Positions 1-9,075 of a stretch of DNA of 64,000 bases are shown here, piece by piece; position 1 is the first letter of the stretch; each line of letters starts with the position of its first letter. The notes beneath the pieces were generated by a model. That model was not told where the DNA came from. It saw only the letters and a program-made list of their open reading frames with translations, and made no database searches. Both the position numbers and the translations under genes were made by a program. This DNA is from Chryseobacterium sp. Leaf405 (GTDB taxonomy: Bacteria > Bacteroidota > Bacteroidia > Flavobacteriales > Weeksellaceae): contig NZ_LMQN01000018.1 in NCBI RefSeq assembly GCF_001425355.1, positions 63,110 through 127,109 of the forward strand, given 5' to 3'.

Positions 1-116
1 GGATTTTTAAATTCCGTCGTCTGCTGTTTTCTAACAGTATTTACCTGAGCTGAAAAGAGATTCAGCCCGATACATCCGAAAAGGGAAACTATATAGAATG
101 GTTTATTAATTTTCAC
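1..116 (-). CDS. Partial secreted protein, N-terminus only (function not recognisable)
   Basis: The first 38 codons of a gene that leaves the window on the left are visible. The start is a GTG at 116, followed by a lysine-containing N-region, a hydrophobic core and a small-residue cleavage site ending in FSAQ, so this is a signal peptide for Sec export. It lies 29 bases downstream of the GH43 gene on the same strand, so it is probably co-transcribed and likely another secreted carbohydrate-active enzyme. That function is inferred from position only; too little of the mature protein is present to assign a family. No ATG is available close upstream in frame, which is why GTG is chosen. Confidence 0.6.
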   Translation of the reverse strand, partial: MKINKPFYIVSLFGCIGLNLFSAQVNTVRKQQTTEFKN

Positions 117-145
117 GGTTTGGTATTTTGGTTTGGTTTTAAGTT

Positions 146-1858
146 TTAATTTGGCACAATATCATTCGAAGACGTGCTGTATAAACCTATTAAACTTCCT
201 GTGAAACCACCTGCAACATCCGTTGAAAGAATATCACCTGAAACCGGTCCACCCAAATTTTTGAAATTTTTACCATCCAAAGAATAATTAAAACTGATAT
301 TATCTTTCTCGCCAACAGCCTGGAATTTAACAGTCTTTGACAGTGAAATTTTCTCACTCGCAATCAGTTTTGAACTTCCTTTTTCGGTTCTTTCCAACAC
401 AATATAAAAGTCTTTGTCTTTCTTCGTAATTCCGAAAACATAGTTGAATCTTTCGCTTTGGTAGCAAGTGATTCCGGCTAATTCTTTTTCAGATTTCGGT
501 TTGTAATCTAAGGTTACGGAAGTTTCAAAATCTTCGTGCTGTAATCTGTGGAATAATGAAGAAACCGGAGCCAACGCTTTGATATTCGTTTCCATAGGAT
601 TTACTTTCACACCATTTTTCGTAACAGTGATGAAGTTTTCACGAGGTCCACGCATGGCAATCCAACGGAAATCAAGATTCTTATCAGTCAGTTTATCGTT
701 GTAGGTAAAGTTTCCGTTCGGGAAAAACCCGTGTTGTCCGTTTTGATTTTTCACCCCTTCCGGCATTTTCAATTTCGGCTTCATCGGAACCAAACCATTT
801 TGAAAAACAGGATACGTTCCGCTCCAGTCAACAGGAAGAATAAAAGTTTCGCGACCTTTGTTCACACGATTGTTGACATTCGGACGAATCGCCAAAAACA
901 CGCCGTACCACTGTCCGTTCGGACCTTCCACCAAATCTGCGTGACCCGCCCAGTCTACTTTTTCTTTTCTGTCTTTCGGGAAATATCTTTGTGTAAGAAT
1001 TGGGTTATTTTTAGCCGGAACAAATGGTCCTTTCGGAGAATCTGCCATAAAAATAACTTCGCTGTGGTTGCCTCCTGTACCACCTTCTGCACACATCAAA
1101 TAATATTTTCCTTTGAATTTGTATAAGTGCGGACCTTCAATCCAAATTGGTCTTTGAGAAAGATCAACACCTCCGTTGACGATAATTTTATCTGAACCTG
1201 CTACAACCTGGTCTTTTTCTAAATCGTAATCCCACATTTTAATGACGCGGTGACCATTGTACTCCTCTGTTCCTTTTGGTGGGGCGTCATTGTGAACGAT
1301 GTAGGCTTTTCCATCGTCATCGAAGAAAATGGCAGGGTCAATTCCGTCGAAATTCAGTTTCTGAACTTCGCTCCAGCCTTTTGCAGGATCCTTAGTTTTC
1401 ACGACCATATTTCCAACTCCGCCTGCAATCTGCGTGGTGATCATATAAAATGTGTCGTTGAACTTATTGTATTTAATGTCCGGTGCATAAATTCCCTGAG
1501 AAACTCCACCTTTTTCTATTTTCAACTGAGAAGGTCTGTCGAGAACGTGACCAACCTGCTTCCAATTGACCAAATCTTTAGACGTAAAAATCGGAACCCC
1601 GGGAAACATTGAAAATGAAGAATTAACTAAATAATAATCATTCCCTTTTTTGGTAATACTTGGGTCTGGATAGCAGCCTTGCAAAATCGGAGAATAGAAT
1701 TCGTCTGATTTTAAAGGATTGTCGCTGTATATTTTGTCGTTTCCACGGTAGTTGAAATCCGAGAAAGTCTGTGCTGACATACTGCTCACAGACAGAAAAG
1801 CAACTGCTGCAAGAATGTTATGTTTTAAATAAATCGAATGCATTAGTTTCTGTTTCAT
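146..1858 (-). CDS. Glycoside hydrolase family 43 (beta-xylosidase / alpha-L-arabinofuranosidase type)
   Basis: The protein has 570 residues with a signal peptide (about 1-30, ending MSAQ), so it acts in the periplasm or on the cell surface. The GH43 five-blade propeller signature is clear: catalytic base in YPDPS (Asp65), pKa-modulating Asp in IDPAIF (Asp174) and general acid in WIEGPH (Glu241). A C-terminal beta-sandwich of about 200 residues fits the extra domain common in GH43 xylosidases. Family knowledge says these enzymes release xylose or arabinose from xylan oligosaccharides, which fits the xylA/xylB/uxuA neighbours. A terminator separates it from the SDR gene, so it probably has its own promoter in 1859-1983. 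Exact substrate (xylose versus arabinose) cannot be read from sequence. Confidence 0.9.
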   Translation of the reverse strand: MKQKLMHSIYLKHNILAAVAFLSVSSMSAQTFSDFNYRGNDKIYSDNPLKSDEFYSPILQGCYPDPSITKKGNDYYLVNSSFSMFPGVPIFTSKDLVNWKQVGHVLDRPSQLKIEKGGVSQGIYAPDIKYNKFNDTFYMITTQIAGGVGNMVVKTKDPAKGWSEVQKLNFDGIDPAIFFDDDGKAYIVHNDAPPKGTEEYNGHRVIKMWDYDLEKDQVVAGSDKIIVNGGVDLSQRPIWIEGPHLYKFKGKYYLMCAEGGTGGNHSEVIFMADSPKGPFVPAKNNPILTQRYFPKDRKEKVDWAGHADLVEGPNGQWYGVFLAIRPNVNNRVNKGRETFILPVDWSGTYPVFQNGLVPMKPKLKMPEGVKNQNGQHGFFPNGNFTYNDKLTDKNLDFRWIAMRGPRENFITVTKNGVKVNPMETNIKALAPVSSLFHRLQHEDFETSVTLDYKPKSEKELAGITCYQSERFNYVFGITKKDKDFYIVLERTEKGSSKLIASEKISLSKTVKFQAVGEKDNISFNYSLDGKNFKNLGGPVSGDILSTDVAGGFTGSLIGLYSTSSNDIVPN

Positions 1859-1927
1859 TATTATATTTTTAATTGTTGTTTTATTTGAGGTATTTATTTC
1901 CGTCAGAATAAGATGAATGAATTTAAT

Positions 1928-1943
1928 TATCGTTTCTTCGATA
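1928..1943. promoter_or_regulatory. Short inverted repeat upstream of the GH43 gene
   Basis: TATCG and CGATA flank a six-base spacer, 70-85 bases upstream of the GH43 start and downstream of the SDR terminator. A dyad here could bind a regulator such as the Nudix-type protein at 12012-12752. Five-base arms in AT-rich DNA can arise by chance, so this is weak. Confidence 0.25.
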
Positions 1944-1983
1944 CTAATTCAATTTTTTGTGAATTGCAAAACAAAAAAATTAA

Positions 1984-2015
1984 AAGACCTTAACTAAAAA
2001 AATAGCTAAGGTCTT
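1984..2015 (-). terminator. Rho-independent terminator after the SDR gene
   Basis: Nine-base perfect arms (AAGACCTTA / TAAGGTCTT) extend inward by a few further pairs and are followed on the minus strand by a T-rich run. It sits 26 bases past the SDR stop and splits the xyl/uxu operon from GH43. Confidence 0.75.
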
Positions 2016-2041
2016 AACTATATGAAGAAAATTAACTAAAA

Positions 2042-2857
2042 TTACACTCCACTGAATGCACTGAAACCGCCGTCAACAGGCAGTAATGCTCCAGTGATAA
2101 AACTTGCGGCATCTGAACAGAGAAACTGTACGGCTCCATTCAATTCTTGCACTTCACCAAATCTCTGCATTGGTGTTTTGGCGATTACTTTTTTGCTTCT
2201 GTCGGTTAAAGAGCCGTCAGGATTTATTAAAATTGCACGGTTTTGATCACCAATGAAAAATCCTGGTGCCACTGCATTGACACGAATTTTATCTCCATAT
2301 TTCAATGCCAAATCTGAAGCCAGCCATTGGGTAAAATTGGTAATTGCAGATTTTGCAGCAGAATATCCCGCCACTCTTGTGATTGCAGAATAAGCCGCCA
2401 TCGAAGAAATATTAACAATACTTCCGCTTCCCTGCTCTGCCATTACTTTTCCGAAAACATAGCTTGGATAAACTGTTCCGTTGATGTTGAGATTGGTTAC
2501 CTCATCCCATCCATCTATATTCATATTAAAAAAAGACTGCTCGGGAGATAAAGTCGCGGTAGGAATATTGCCTCCTGCGATATTCAGCAAAATATCTATT
2601 CTGCCATATTTTTCAATAATTTTCTTTGAAGCAGCTTCAAGGTTTTCGATATTTAAAACATTAGCTTCAACAGCCAAAGCATCACCACCTAAATCTGTTA
2701 ATTCTTTAACACGAGAATCCAAAGTTTCCTGATTTCTACCGAGCGCCACAACTTTAGCTCCAGCTTCAATAAAACTTTTAGCCAAGCTTCCTCCCAAAAC
2801 TCCTGAAGCACCTGTAATAATTGCAACTTTATCTTTTATGCTAAACATTTCTTTCAT
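2042..2857 (-). CDS. SDR-family oxidoreductase, probable D-mannonate (fructuronate) oxidoreductase
   Basis: This is a classical short-chain dehydrogenase of 271 residues. It has the nucleotide-binding TGASGVLG (15-22), the NxAG element as NIAGG (92-96), the catalytic Ser at about 151 and YSAAK (Tyr165, Lys169). It lies 31 bases downstream of uxuA. In Bacteroidota an SDR paired with uxuA commonly replaces the unrelated UxuB and interconverts fructuronate and mannonate with NAD(P)H; that role here is inferred from context. A 2-deoxy-gluconate-type (KduD-like) dehydrogenase is the main alternative. The fold and family are certain, the substrate less so. Confidence 0.8.
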   Translation of the reverse strand: MKEMFSIKDKVAIITGASGVLGGSLAKSFIEAGAKVVALGRNQETLDSRVKELTDLGGDALAVEANVLNIENLEAASKKIIEKYGRIDILLNIAGGNIPTATLSPEQSFFNMNIDGWDEVTNLNINGTVYPSYVFGKVMAEQGSGSIVNISSMAAYSAITRVAGYSAAKSAITNFTQWLASDLALKYGDKIRVNAVAPGFFIGDQNRAILINPDGSLTDRSKKVIAKTPMQRFGEVQELNGAVQFLCSDAASFITGALLPVDGGFSAFSGV

Positions 2858-2888
2858 TTTTACTTTAAAATTTATTACAAATATGCCT

Positions 2889-4067
2889 CTAATTATTTTT
2901 TTGCAATTCTGATTGCACTGTTGCCATTACACCATCGATTTGTCCTAACGCCAACATTCTTCCCAAGAAAGAATACCCAGGATTGTAGCCTTTATCAACA
3001 TCTTCTGTCAGCAATCTTCCGTGGTCGATTCGCATTGGTAAATCCGGATTTTCTTTTTCAAATACTCGGATAACGTCAATTAATTTTCCTCTTCCACCCA
3101 AATGGTGCGCCTCAATAAAATCGCCGTTTTCAAAAACGTTGGTGCTTCTGAGGTGAACAAATTTTGTTCTGTGGGCATATTTTTGAGCTAATTTTGGAAC
3201 ATCGTTCTGAAGATTGGCACTTAACGAACCTGCGCAGAATGTTAATCCGTTGTGTGGATTATCGACAGCGTTCAGGAACCAGTCGATATCGTCTTCATTG
3301 GTCACGATTCTTGGCAAACCAAGCAAAGCAAACGGTGGGTCGTCTGGATGAACACACATTTGGATGTTCCATTCTTCACAGACAGGCATTATCTTTTCGA
3401 GGAAATATTTTAAATTTTCTCGAAGTTGATTCTTGTCAATCCCATTATATAAAGCCAACAAATTATTAAACTTTTCAATCGGATTTAAATCTCCTTCTTT
3501 GATATTTCCATTAACAAATCCCTGTGTTTTTACAATAACTGAATCTATCAAATCGTTGTTATCTGCTTCTGTCAGAGTATTTTTTAATTCCTGTACTTTT
3601 TGGAGAATTTCGGGATTATAATCGTTTTCTGCTCCATTTCTTTTCAGAATATGAATTTCAAAATAGGCAAATTTGGCTTTATCAAAATATAAAGATGATG
3701 AGCCGTCTTCCCATTCGTGAAAAAGGTCTGTTCTGGCCCAATCGAGAACTGGCATAAAGTTGTAGCAAACCGTGGTAATACCTGATTTTCCCAGATTTTC
3801 GAGACTTTTGATATAGTTTTCTATCAGTTGGTCTCTGTCTTTGCCTCCGTATTTGATAGACTCGCTCACGGCAAGGCTTTCAACTACAGACCAACGAAGC
3901 CCGTGACTTTCTATATAGTTTTTATAATCATTAACAGCCTCTAAACTCCAGATTTCTCCGTTAGGAATATCGTGCAGTGCAGAAACAATCCCTTCTACTC
4001 CAATTTGCCGAAGAGTTTGTAATTTAATTTTATCATTTTTTCCAAACCAACGCCAGGTTTTTTCCAT
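2889..4067 (-). CDS. uxuA: Mannonate dehydratase UxuA
   Basis: The 392-residue length matches the family (about 390). The start MEKTWRWFGKND is typical of UxuA, and conserved metal/active-site segments are visible: HPDDPP (240-245), FCAGS (277-281), HLRS (305-308), HHLGG (321-325) and DHGR (348-351). It dehydrates D-mannonate to 2-keto-3-deoxygluconate in the cytoplasm, the committed step of hexuronate catabolism. The neighbouring SDR would supply mannonate from fructuronate. Its place behind a SusCD pair and xylA/xylB suggests use of glucuronic-acid side chains of xylan. Uronate isomerase (uxaC) and KDG kinase/aldolase are not in the window. Confidence 0.93.
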   Translation of the reverse strand: MEKTWRWFGKNDKIKLQTLRQIGVEGIVSALHDIPNGEIWSLEAVNDYKNYIESHGLRWSVVESLAVSESIKYGGKDRDQLIENYIKSLENLGKSGITTVCYNFMPVLDWARTDLFHEWEDGSSSLYFDKAKFAYFEIHILKRNGAENDYNPEILQKVQELKNTLTEADNNDLIDSVIVKTQGFVNGNIKEGDLNPIEKFNNLLALYNGIDKNQLRENLKYFLEKIMPVCEEWNIQMCVHPDDPPFALLGLPRIVTNEDDIDWFLNAVDNPHNGLTFCAGSLSANLQNDVPKLAQKYAHRTKFVHLRSTNVFENGDFIEAHHLGGRGKLIDVIRVFEKENPDLPMRIDHGRLLTEDVDKGYNPGYSFLGRMLALGQIDGVMATVQSELQKNN

Positions 4068-4153
4068 AATTGTCTTTAATTTTTATTTATTAAACAAAGC
4101 AGGTGTATCTGAACACCTACTTTGTTGTTAATATGAATGTAGAATAAAATTAA

Positions 4154-6097
4154 TTAATATCCAGGATTCTGGTATTTTGCTTTCTCTTCAGCAGATGCTC
4201 CACTCATCGCATCTATCTGTCCTTGTGGAATTGGTCTCAGGTAGTGGAATAGCTGAATATTACGTGTCACTGTCTGTGGCGTATGGTTTCCATAAGCGGT
4301 ACCTCCAATTTTGTAAGTAGCAGCATATTCTCCCCATTTCTGCGTACGTACCAAATCATACCATCTGTAAAATTCACCATAGTATTCACGGGATCTTTCT
4401 GCAAGGATATAGTCAATCGTAATATTTGAAGGAGTTGCTGCGATCATGGCTGAGCTATTATCAGCAATATAAGTAGTATTTTGAGCATTATTAAACTTCC
4501 ATTTTCCTGCTCTTGCACGGATGACATTAATCAGATCTCTTGCACTCATTGCTCCTGATGCTCCTTTTACTGCTGCTTCTGCCGCTATAAAATAGAACTC
4601 AGAGAATTTTGCCACGTTGAAAGGTCTTGTCAAACCTGCATTTGGATAGCCTAATCCATTTGGATCATCCGTACGGTAGGTTCCGATTTTCCATAGTCCA
4701 GGATAAACAATTCTGCTTATTCCGTTTGGTGCAACTACCCAGTCTGCTCTTCCAGGCAATACTCCTGCACCAACACCGTTTTGTCCTGCATCTGAAGGAT
4801 AAGTCGGGGTTTGGGAGTCATCATTAAGAAAGCTTAAAACAGCTCCTCCCGGCTGCACAGGTAAACTATTGGCGTTATACAGAACAGGATTAGTAATGCC
4901 TGCTTTGTCCCAATTACCCCTGTAGGTAGCTACGAAAGTTCCATCATATCTTGAGTCTGTTGTTTTATCAGCAAATGTATTCTGAATAACACCGATTGTA
5001 GGGCACATACGAGCCCATGGACGTCCCAGCGACTGTGTTGCAGCACGCTGTACAGAACTTACAGCCGCCCAGCTTGTTGCAGAACTGCTGCTTTTCAGGT
5101 TTGTATAATTCCATGTCTGCATCCAGGCAGCAAAATTATCAGGAGCCCATCCAGAACCGAAACCAACAGGATCTGATTCGTTATAAAATACGCTGGACTG
5201 AGTATGATCTGCATATAACATACATTCGTTATTTCTGTCGTTTGAACCCACATTTACATCATAGAATGTAGGTTGTAAAGAATATGGACCAGGAGTACTA
5301 ATTCCCTGCATAGCTACATCATAAGCCTGTTGAAAATACCATTGTGCATTATGACCATCCGGATCAGTTCTAGGAGTTTCCGGATAAGTTGGAATACCGT
5401 TAGGATTCTGCAGCCACCATCCATAAGAAAGATAAGCTTTAGCTAAAAACAGTCTTGCTACATTCTTAGTTACTCCTCCAGTTACTCTAGGAGAAGCGGG
5501 TAAATTATCTACTGCTTTTTTCAAGTCAGGGAAAATTGCTCTTGTATAAACCTCCGGAACAGTATTTCTTTTAGAAGTTGTTACAGCATTGACATTGAGT
5601 GCAAGCTCCCCGGCTCCCAAATCCAATGGTACTCCTCCATAAGTCTGAACAAGCATAAAGTAATCAAATGCTCTGAAGAATCTTGCTTCCGAAATTAATG
5701 CTTCTGCCACCCCAAATTGTGGACCTCTCTCTACAATTCCATTTGCTGTATTTATATAAGGAAAAACGGATCCCCAAATCATACTGGGTGGAAAAGAGGC
5801 CGACGTAACATTACCATTTCCTGAAAAATCCAGTTCCTTGAAGTTTCCATCCGCACTTTGCGCCCAGGTAGATTCGTCGGTACCATTCTGGCAATTACTC
5901 ATAAAGTAACCATTACCATACAATAAGCGTAAACTTCTATATAAAGATGTAACACCTGCTGTAACCCCATCGGGAGTGTTGAAATAATCAACTGTATAAT
6001 TTGATCTTGGCTGCTCGTCCAGAATCTCATTACAGCTGGATAAGCAAAGTGATAAGAAGAATGCTCCTATAACTATTTTTTTATTGAACTTGATCAT
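4154..6097 (-). CDS. SusD/RagB-family outer-membrane glycan-binding lipoprotein (xylan locus)
   Basis: The 647-residue protein has a lipoprotein signal peptide with lipobox LSSC (Cys22), so it is lipidated and probably surface exposed. The SusD fold is shown by the N-terminal segment after the Cys (DEQPRSNYTVDYF), the helical TPR-like middle (residues ARLFLAKAYL) and the C-terminal RSREYYGEFYRWYDLVR and PIPQGQID motifs. SusD proteins cap the SusC barrel and bind oligosaccharides. It starts 11 bases after the SusC stop, as usual for the pair. Substrate is inferred to be xylan-derived oligosaccharide from the operon. Confidence 0.93.
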   Translation of the reverse strand: MIKFNKKIVIGAFFLSLCLSSCNEILDEQPRSNYTVDYFNTPDGVTAGVTSLYRSLRLLYGNGYFMSNCQNGTDESTWAQSADGNFKELDFSGNGNVTSASFPPSMIWGSVFPYINTANGIVERGPQFGVAEALISEARFFRAFDYFMLVQTYGGVPLDLGAGELALNVNAVTTSKRNTVPEVYTRAIFPDLKKAVDNLPASPRVTGGVTKNVARLFLAKAYLSYGWWLQNPNGIPTYPETPRTDPDGHNAQWYFQQAYDVAMQGISTPGPYSLQPTFYDVNVGSNDRNNECMLYADHTQSSVFYNESDPVGFGSGWAPDNFAAWMQTWNYTNLKSSSSATSWAAVSSVQRAATQSLGRPWARMCPTIGVIQNTFADKTTDSRYDGTFVATYRGNWDKAGITNPVLYNANSLPVQPGGAVLSFLNDDSQTPTYPSDAGQNGVGAGVLPGRADWVVAPNGISRIVYPGLWKIGTYRTDDPNGLGYPNAGLTRPFNVAKFSEFYFIAAEAAVKGASGAMSARDLINVIRARAGKWKFNNAQNTTYIADNSSAMIAATPSNITIDYILAERSREYYGEFYRWYDLVRTQKWGEYAATYKIGGTAYGNHTPQTVTRNIQLFHYLRPIPQGQIDAMSGASAEEKAKYQNPGY

Positions 6098-6108
6098 GAT
6101 TTTGTAAT

Positions 6109-8982
6109 TTAAAAAGATAAATTGATTCCCATTAGATAATTACGCGTAGACGGATTATTAGCTCCTATAATCAGCTGACGGCTGTTATAAGGAAGACTGC
6201 TATTTACCGCCTGATTCTGGTTACCGTAAGAATTCGGTTCCGGATCCATTCCGGATTCTTTATGATAAGGAGAGAACAGAACAAGAGGGTTAGTCACTGT
6301 GACATAAATTCTAAAACTATTCAACTTCAGATCATTCAAAAATTCTTTACTGACATTATAACCAAGCGTTATTGTTCTTAGTTTAAGATATGATCCATCG
6401 AAATAAGCAAGTGTAGAGCCATATTTTGGGTTGTCTCCACTCATCATACCTCCTGGCTTTGGATATCTTACATTGGGATTATCTGCTGTCCAATAATCTA
6501 CATCTACGTTATTACCTCTTCCTGTCAATCTATTAAGATAACCTGACGAGCCATAAATAGAACTAATTAAAACTCCGCCATGTTGAAATGCACCTACTGT
6601 ACTCAGCTCAAAGTTTTTATAAGAAAATTTCATATTAAAACCACCTTGCCAGTCTGGAGCTGTATCAATAATTTGTCTGTCGGTTGCATTTATTGCTCTT
6701 ACAGGAGTACCATCTGCATTGTAACCTCCGGTGTAAAGAACTTTAATCATACCCACGTTACCACCTGGCTCCAATGTATTAAGATATGGATCACCTTGTT
6801 GCCACAAACCAATATTTTGATAATCGTATATAGCGTTAATATTATGCCCTACAAACCAATTGTTAATTTCATCACGTGTTGTTCCTGAAGATAAGGCTAA
6901 AATCTGATTTCTGTTGGCATACCAGTTTATACCTGCATCCCAGCTAAAACCATCCGGATTATTTATGATACTACCGTTAAGTGAAACTTCCCAGCCTTTA
7001 TTTTCTATTTGTCCTATGTTATTAGTTACTCTATCAATACCACCTGAAATCGGAAGTCTTGTATCAGCTAAAACTTTCTCAGTTTTGGTTCTATAATATT
7101 CTACTGTTCCCGTAATTCTATTATTAAATAAGCCAAAATCAACTCCGAAGTTATTGGTTTTAGAATACTCCCATCCCAAACCAGTATTTGGCGCAGTTAA
7201 TATATAAACTCCTGTTGTGTTTGAAGATCCAAAATTATAAGGAGTTACCTGCAAAGATCCTAATGTTGTATAGGGAGCAACCGCCTGATTGGAAGTTTGT
7301 CCCCATCCGTATCTTAGTTTAAATTGGTTAATAAATTTCATGCTCTGCATGAAAGATTCACTAGCCAGATTCCAACCTAAGGATATAGCAGGATACGTAT
7401 GCCACTTATTACCAGGAGCTAAAACAGATGCACCATCTGCACGGAGTGTAGCCGTAATCATATACTTATTATCATATGTGTACATGGCACGACCCATATA
7501 AGACAAGAGTCCTCTTTGCAGATAAATCTGATCTTCAGGTTTTACAGATATATCGGCCTGTGGTGATTGTCCCAGATTATAATATTGGAAAAAGTCTGCA
7601 GGTACATTTTTTGCACTCATGTAAGAGCTGATATACCTATTTCCTTCTGCCGAATATAGAGCAACTGCATTAATTTTATGCTTACCGAAAGTTCTATCGT
7701 AAGTCAATAAATTCTCTAAAGTCCAGTGGTAAGTCTGATTATTTCCTTTTCCAGCACTGGAAGGCGCTGCTGCATTTACATTAAATACACCTACCCCTGC
7801 ATAGTTTCCGCTATTGGAAGTAAGATAATCTAATCCGACATTCAATCTGTATTTCAAACCAGTAATAGGCAAGCTTACTTCTCCGTATATATTATTGTAT
7901 GAAGAAAAACCTTTGCTTTCATCCACATATTTATCACCCAGATTTTCAAGGGTCTTTCTTACATAAATCCAAGATTGATCAACATTCGACGCAGTACTCA
8001 TTGTTCTTTTAAAACTACCATCGGAATTATAAGGATTGGCTAAAGGAGAGTAACCTAATGTTGGTGCTCCCGATACGCCGTTTCCTTCAGATACGGTATA
8101 GTTTGTATTGGTTGTAAATCCGAATTTAAAACTTTTACCAACCTGCTGATCCAAACCAATTCTTAATGCAAATCTTTCATAATTCTGAATTGGGATTAGA
8201 GCATCTTGTTTAAAATAGGATAAACCTACGTTATAATTACCTCCTTCTGTTCCTCCGGAAACTCCCACATCATGGCTCGTAATCATAGCCGGTTTGTAAT
8301 ACAATTTTTGCCAGTCTGTATTGGTACCCAACGTTTCATCTGTTCCTAATCCATAAATATTTCCGGCATCAACTCTAAGTTTTGCCAATTTAGGACCATC
8401 CATCATAGGATATCTTGAGAACAATGTCTGAACTCCTGTAAATGAATTATAGCTGAATCTTGGTTTTTGTCCTTTAGATCCTCTATTGGTAGTTACTAAA
8501 ATAACTCCATTAGCACCTCTTGAACCATAAATGGCTGTTGCAGAAGCATCTTTCAAGATATCTATACTTTTAATGTCATTAGAACTAATATCCCCCAATG
8601 ATCCTACGAATGGAATACCGTCTAAAACAATCAAGGGATCATTAGTTCCTGTTAAAGATCTCGCTCCTCTGATTCTGATCTGCATGGCAGCGCCCGGTTT
8701 TGATGAAGTCTGAGAAATATCTACCCCCGCTGTTCTTCCTTGAAGCGCCTGAGTGATGTTTGCTGAAGGTACTTCACGAAGAACATCCCCTTTTACGGTT
8801 GCGACAGATCCCGTTACAGCTTCTTTTCGTTGAGTACCATATCCAATAACAACCACTTCATCTATCTTCTTCTCTTTTGTTACCGTATCTTTTTTAACCT
8901 GGGAATAAACCATGGCTGAAGGCAATAAAGCCATCGCAAAAAACAATGCTGCTTTATTACTGCCAAAATAAAATCGGTTCAT
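6109..8982 (-). CDS. SusC/RagA-family TonB-dependent outer-membrane transporter (xylan locus)
   Basis: The 957-residue protein has a signal peptide (about 1-28), a TonB-box-like EVVVIGYGT, the plug motifs DPLIVLDGIPF and DASATAIYGSRGANGV, and a C-terminal beta-barrel ending in an aromatic residue (LSF). It imports oligosaccharides across the outer membrane with SusD. The usual N-terminal carboxypeptidase-regulatory-like domain is absent: the TonB box follows the signal peptide after only about 13 residues. A hairpin with a T-tract separates it from xylA upstream, so susCD may be expressed at a different level from xylA/xylB. It is followed 11 bases later by susD. Confidence 0.94.
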   Translation of the reverse strand: MNRFYFGSNKAALFFAMALLPSAMVYSQVKKDTVTKEKKIDEVVVIGYGTQRKEAVTGSVATVKGDVLREVPSANITQALQGRTAGVDISQTSSKPGAAMQIRIRGARSLTGTNDPLIVLDGIPFVGSLGDISSNDIKSIDILKDASATAIYGSRGANGVILVTTNRGSKGQKPRFSYNSFTGVQTLFSRYPMMDGPKLAKLRVDAGNIYGLGTDETLGTNTDWQKLYYKPAMITSHDVGVSGGTEGGNYNVGLSYFKQDALIPIQNYERFALRIGLDQQVGKSFKFGFTTNTNYTVSEGNGVSGAPTLGYSPLANPYNSDGSFKRTMSTASNVDQSWIYVRKTLENLGDKYVDESKGFSSYNNIYGEVSLPITGLKYRLNVGLDYLTSNSGNYAGVGVFNVNAAAPSSAGKGNNQTYHWTLENLLTYDRTFGKHKINAVALYSAEGNRYISSYMSAKNVPADFFQYYNLGQSPQADISVKPEDQIYLQRGLLSYMGRAMYTYDNKYMITATLRADGASVLAPGNKWHTYPAISLGWNLASESFMQSMKFINQFKLRYGWGQTSNQAVAPYTTLGSLQVTPYNFGSSNTTGVYILTAPNTGLGWEYSKTNNFGVDFGLFNNRITGTVEYYRTKTEKVLADTRLPISGGIDRVTNNIGQIENKGWEVSLNGSIINNPDGFSWDAGINWYANRNQILALSSGTTRDEINNWFVGHNINAIYDYQNIGLWQQGDPYLNTLEPGGNVGMIKVLYTGGYNADGTPVRAINATDRQIIDTAPDWQGGFNMKFSYKNFELSTVGAFQHGGVLISSIYGSSGYLNRLTGRGNNVDVDYWTADNPNVRYPKPGGMMSGDNPKYGSTLAYFDGSYLKLRTITLGYNVSKEFLNDLKLNSFRIYVTVTNPLVLFSPYHKESGMDPEPNSYGNQNQAVNSSLPYNSRQLIIGANNPSTRNYLMGINLSF

Positions 8983-9018
8983 AATTATTATTTTTTAATA
9001 TTAGGGTTGAAAATAAAA

Positions 9019-9066
9019 AAGGCTGTAGATAGTAATTCTTAAAAATCCTTATTGTTTAACAGCCTT
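9019..9066 (-). terminator. Terminator-like hairpin between xylA and susC
   Basis: Arms AAGGCTGT and ACAGCCTT enclose a long loop of about 32 bases and are followed on the minus strand by a T-run (TTTTTTATTTT). It begins 10 bases after the xylA stop. The long loop makes it weaker than a standard terminator, so partial read-through into susC is plausible. Confidence 0.5.
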
Positions 9067-9075
9067 CTACTTTTT

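Noticed and set aside
731..1612. Two plus-strand frames of 120-131 codons opposite the GH43 gene
   Set aside because: They are antisense to a clear GH43 enzyme, have no start context and Cys/Phe/His-rich composition typical of shadow frames.
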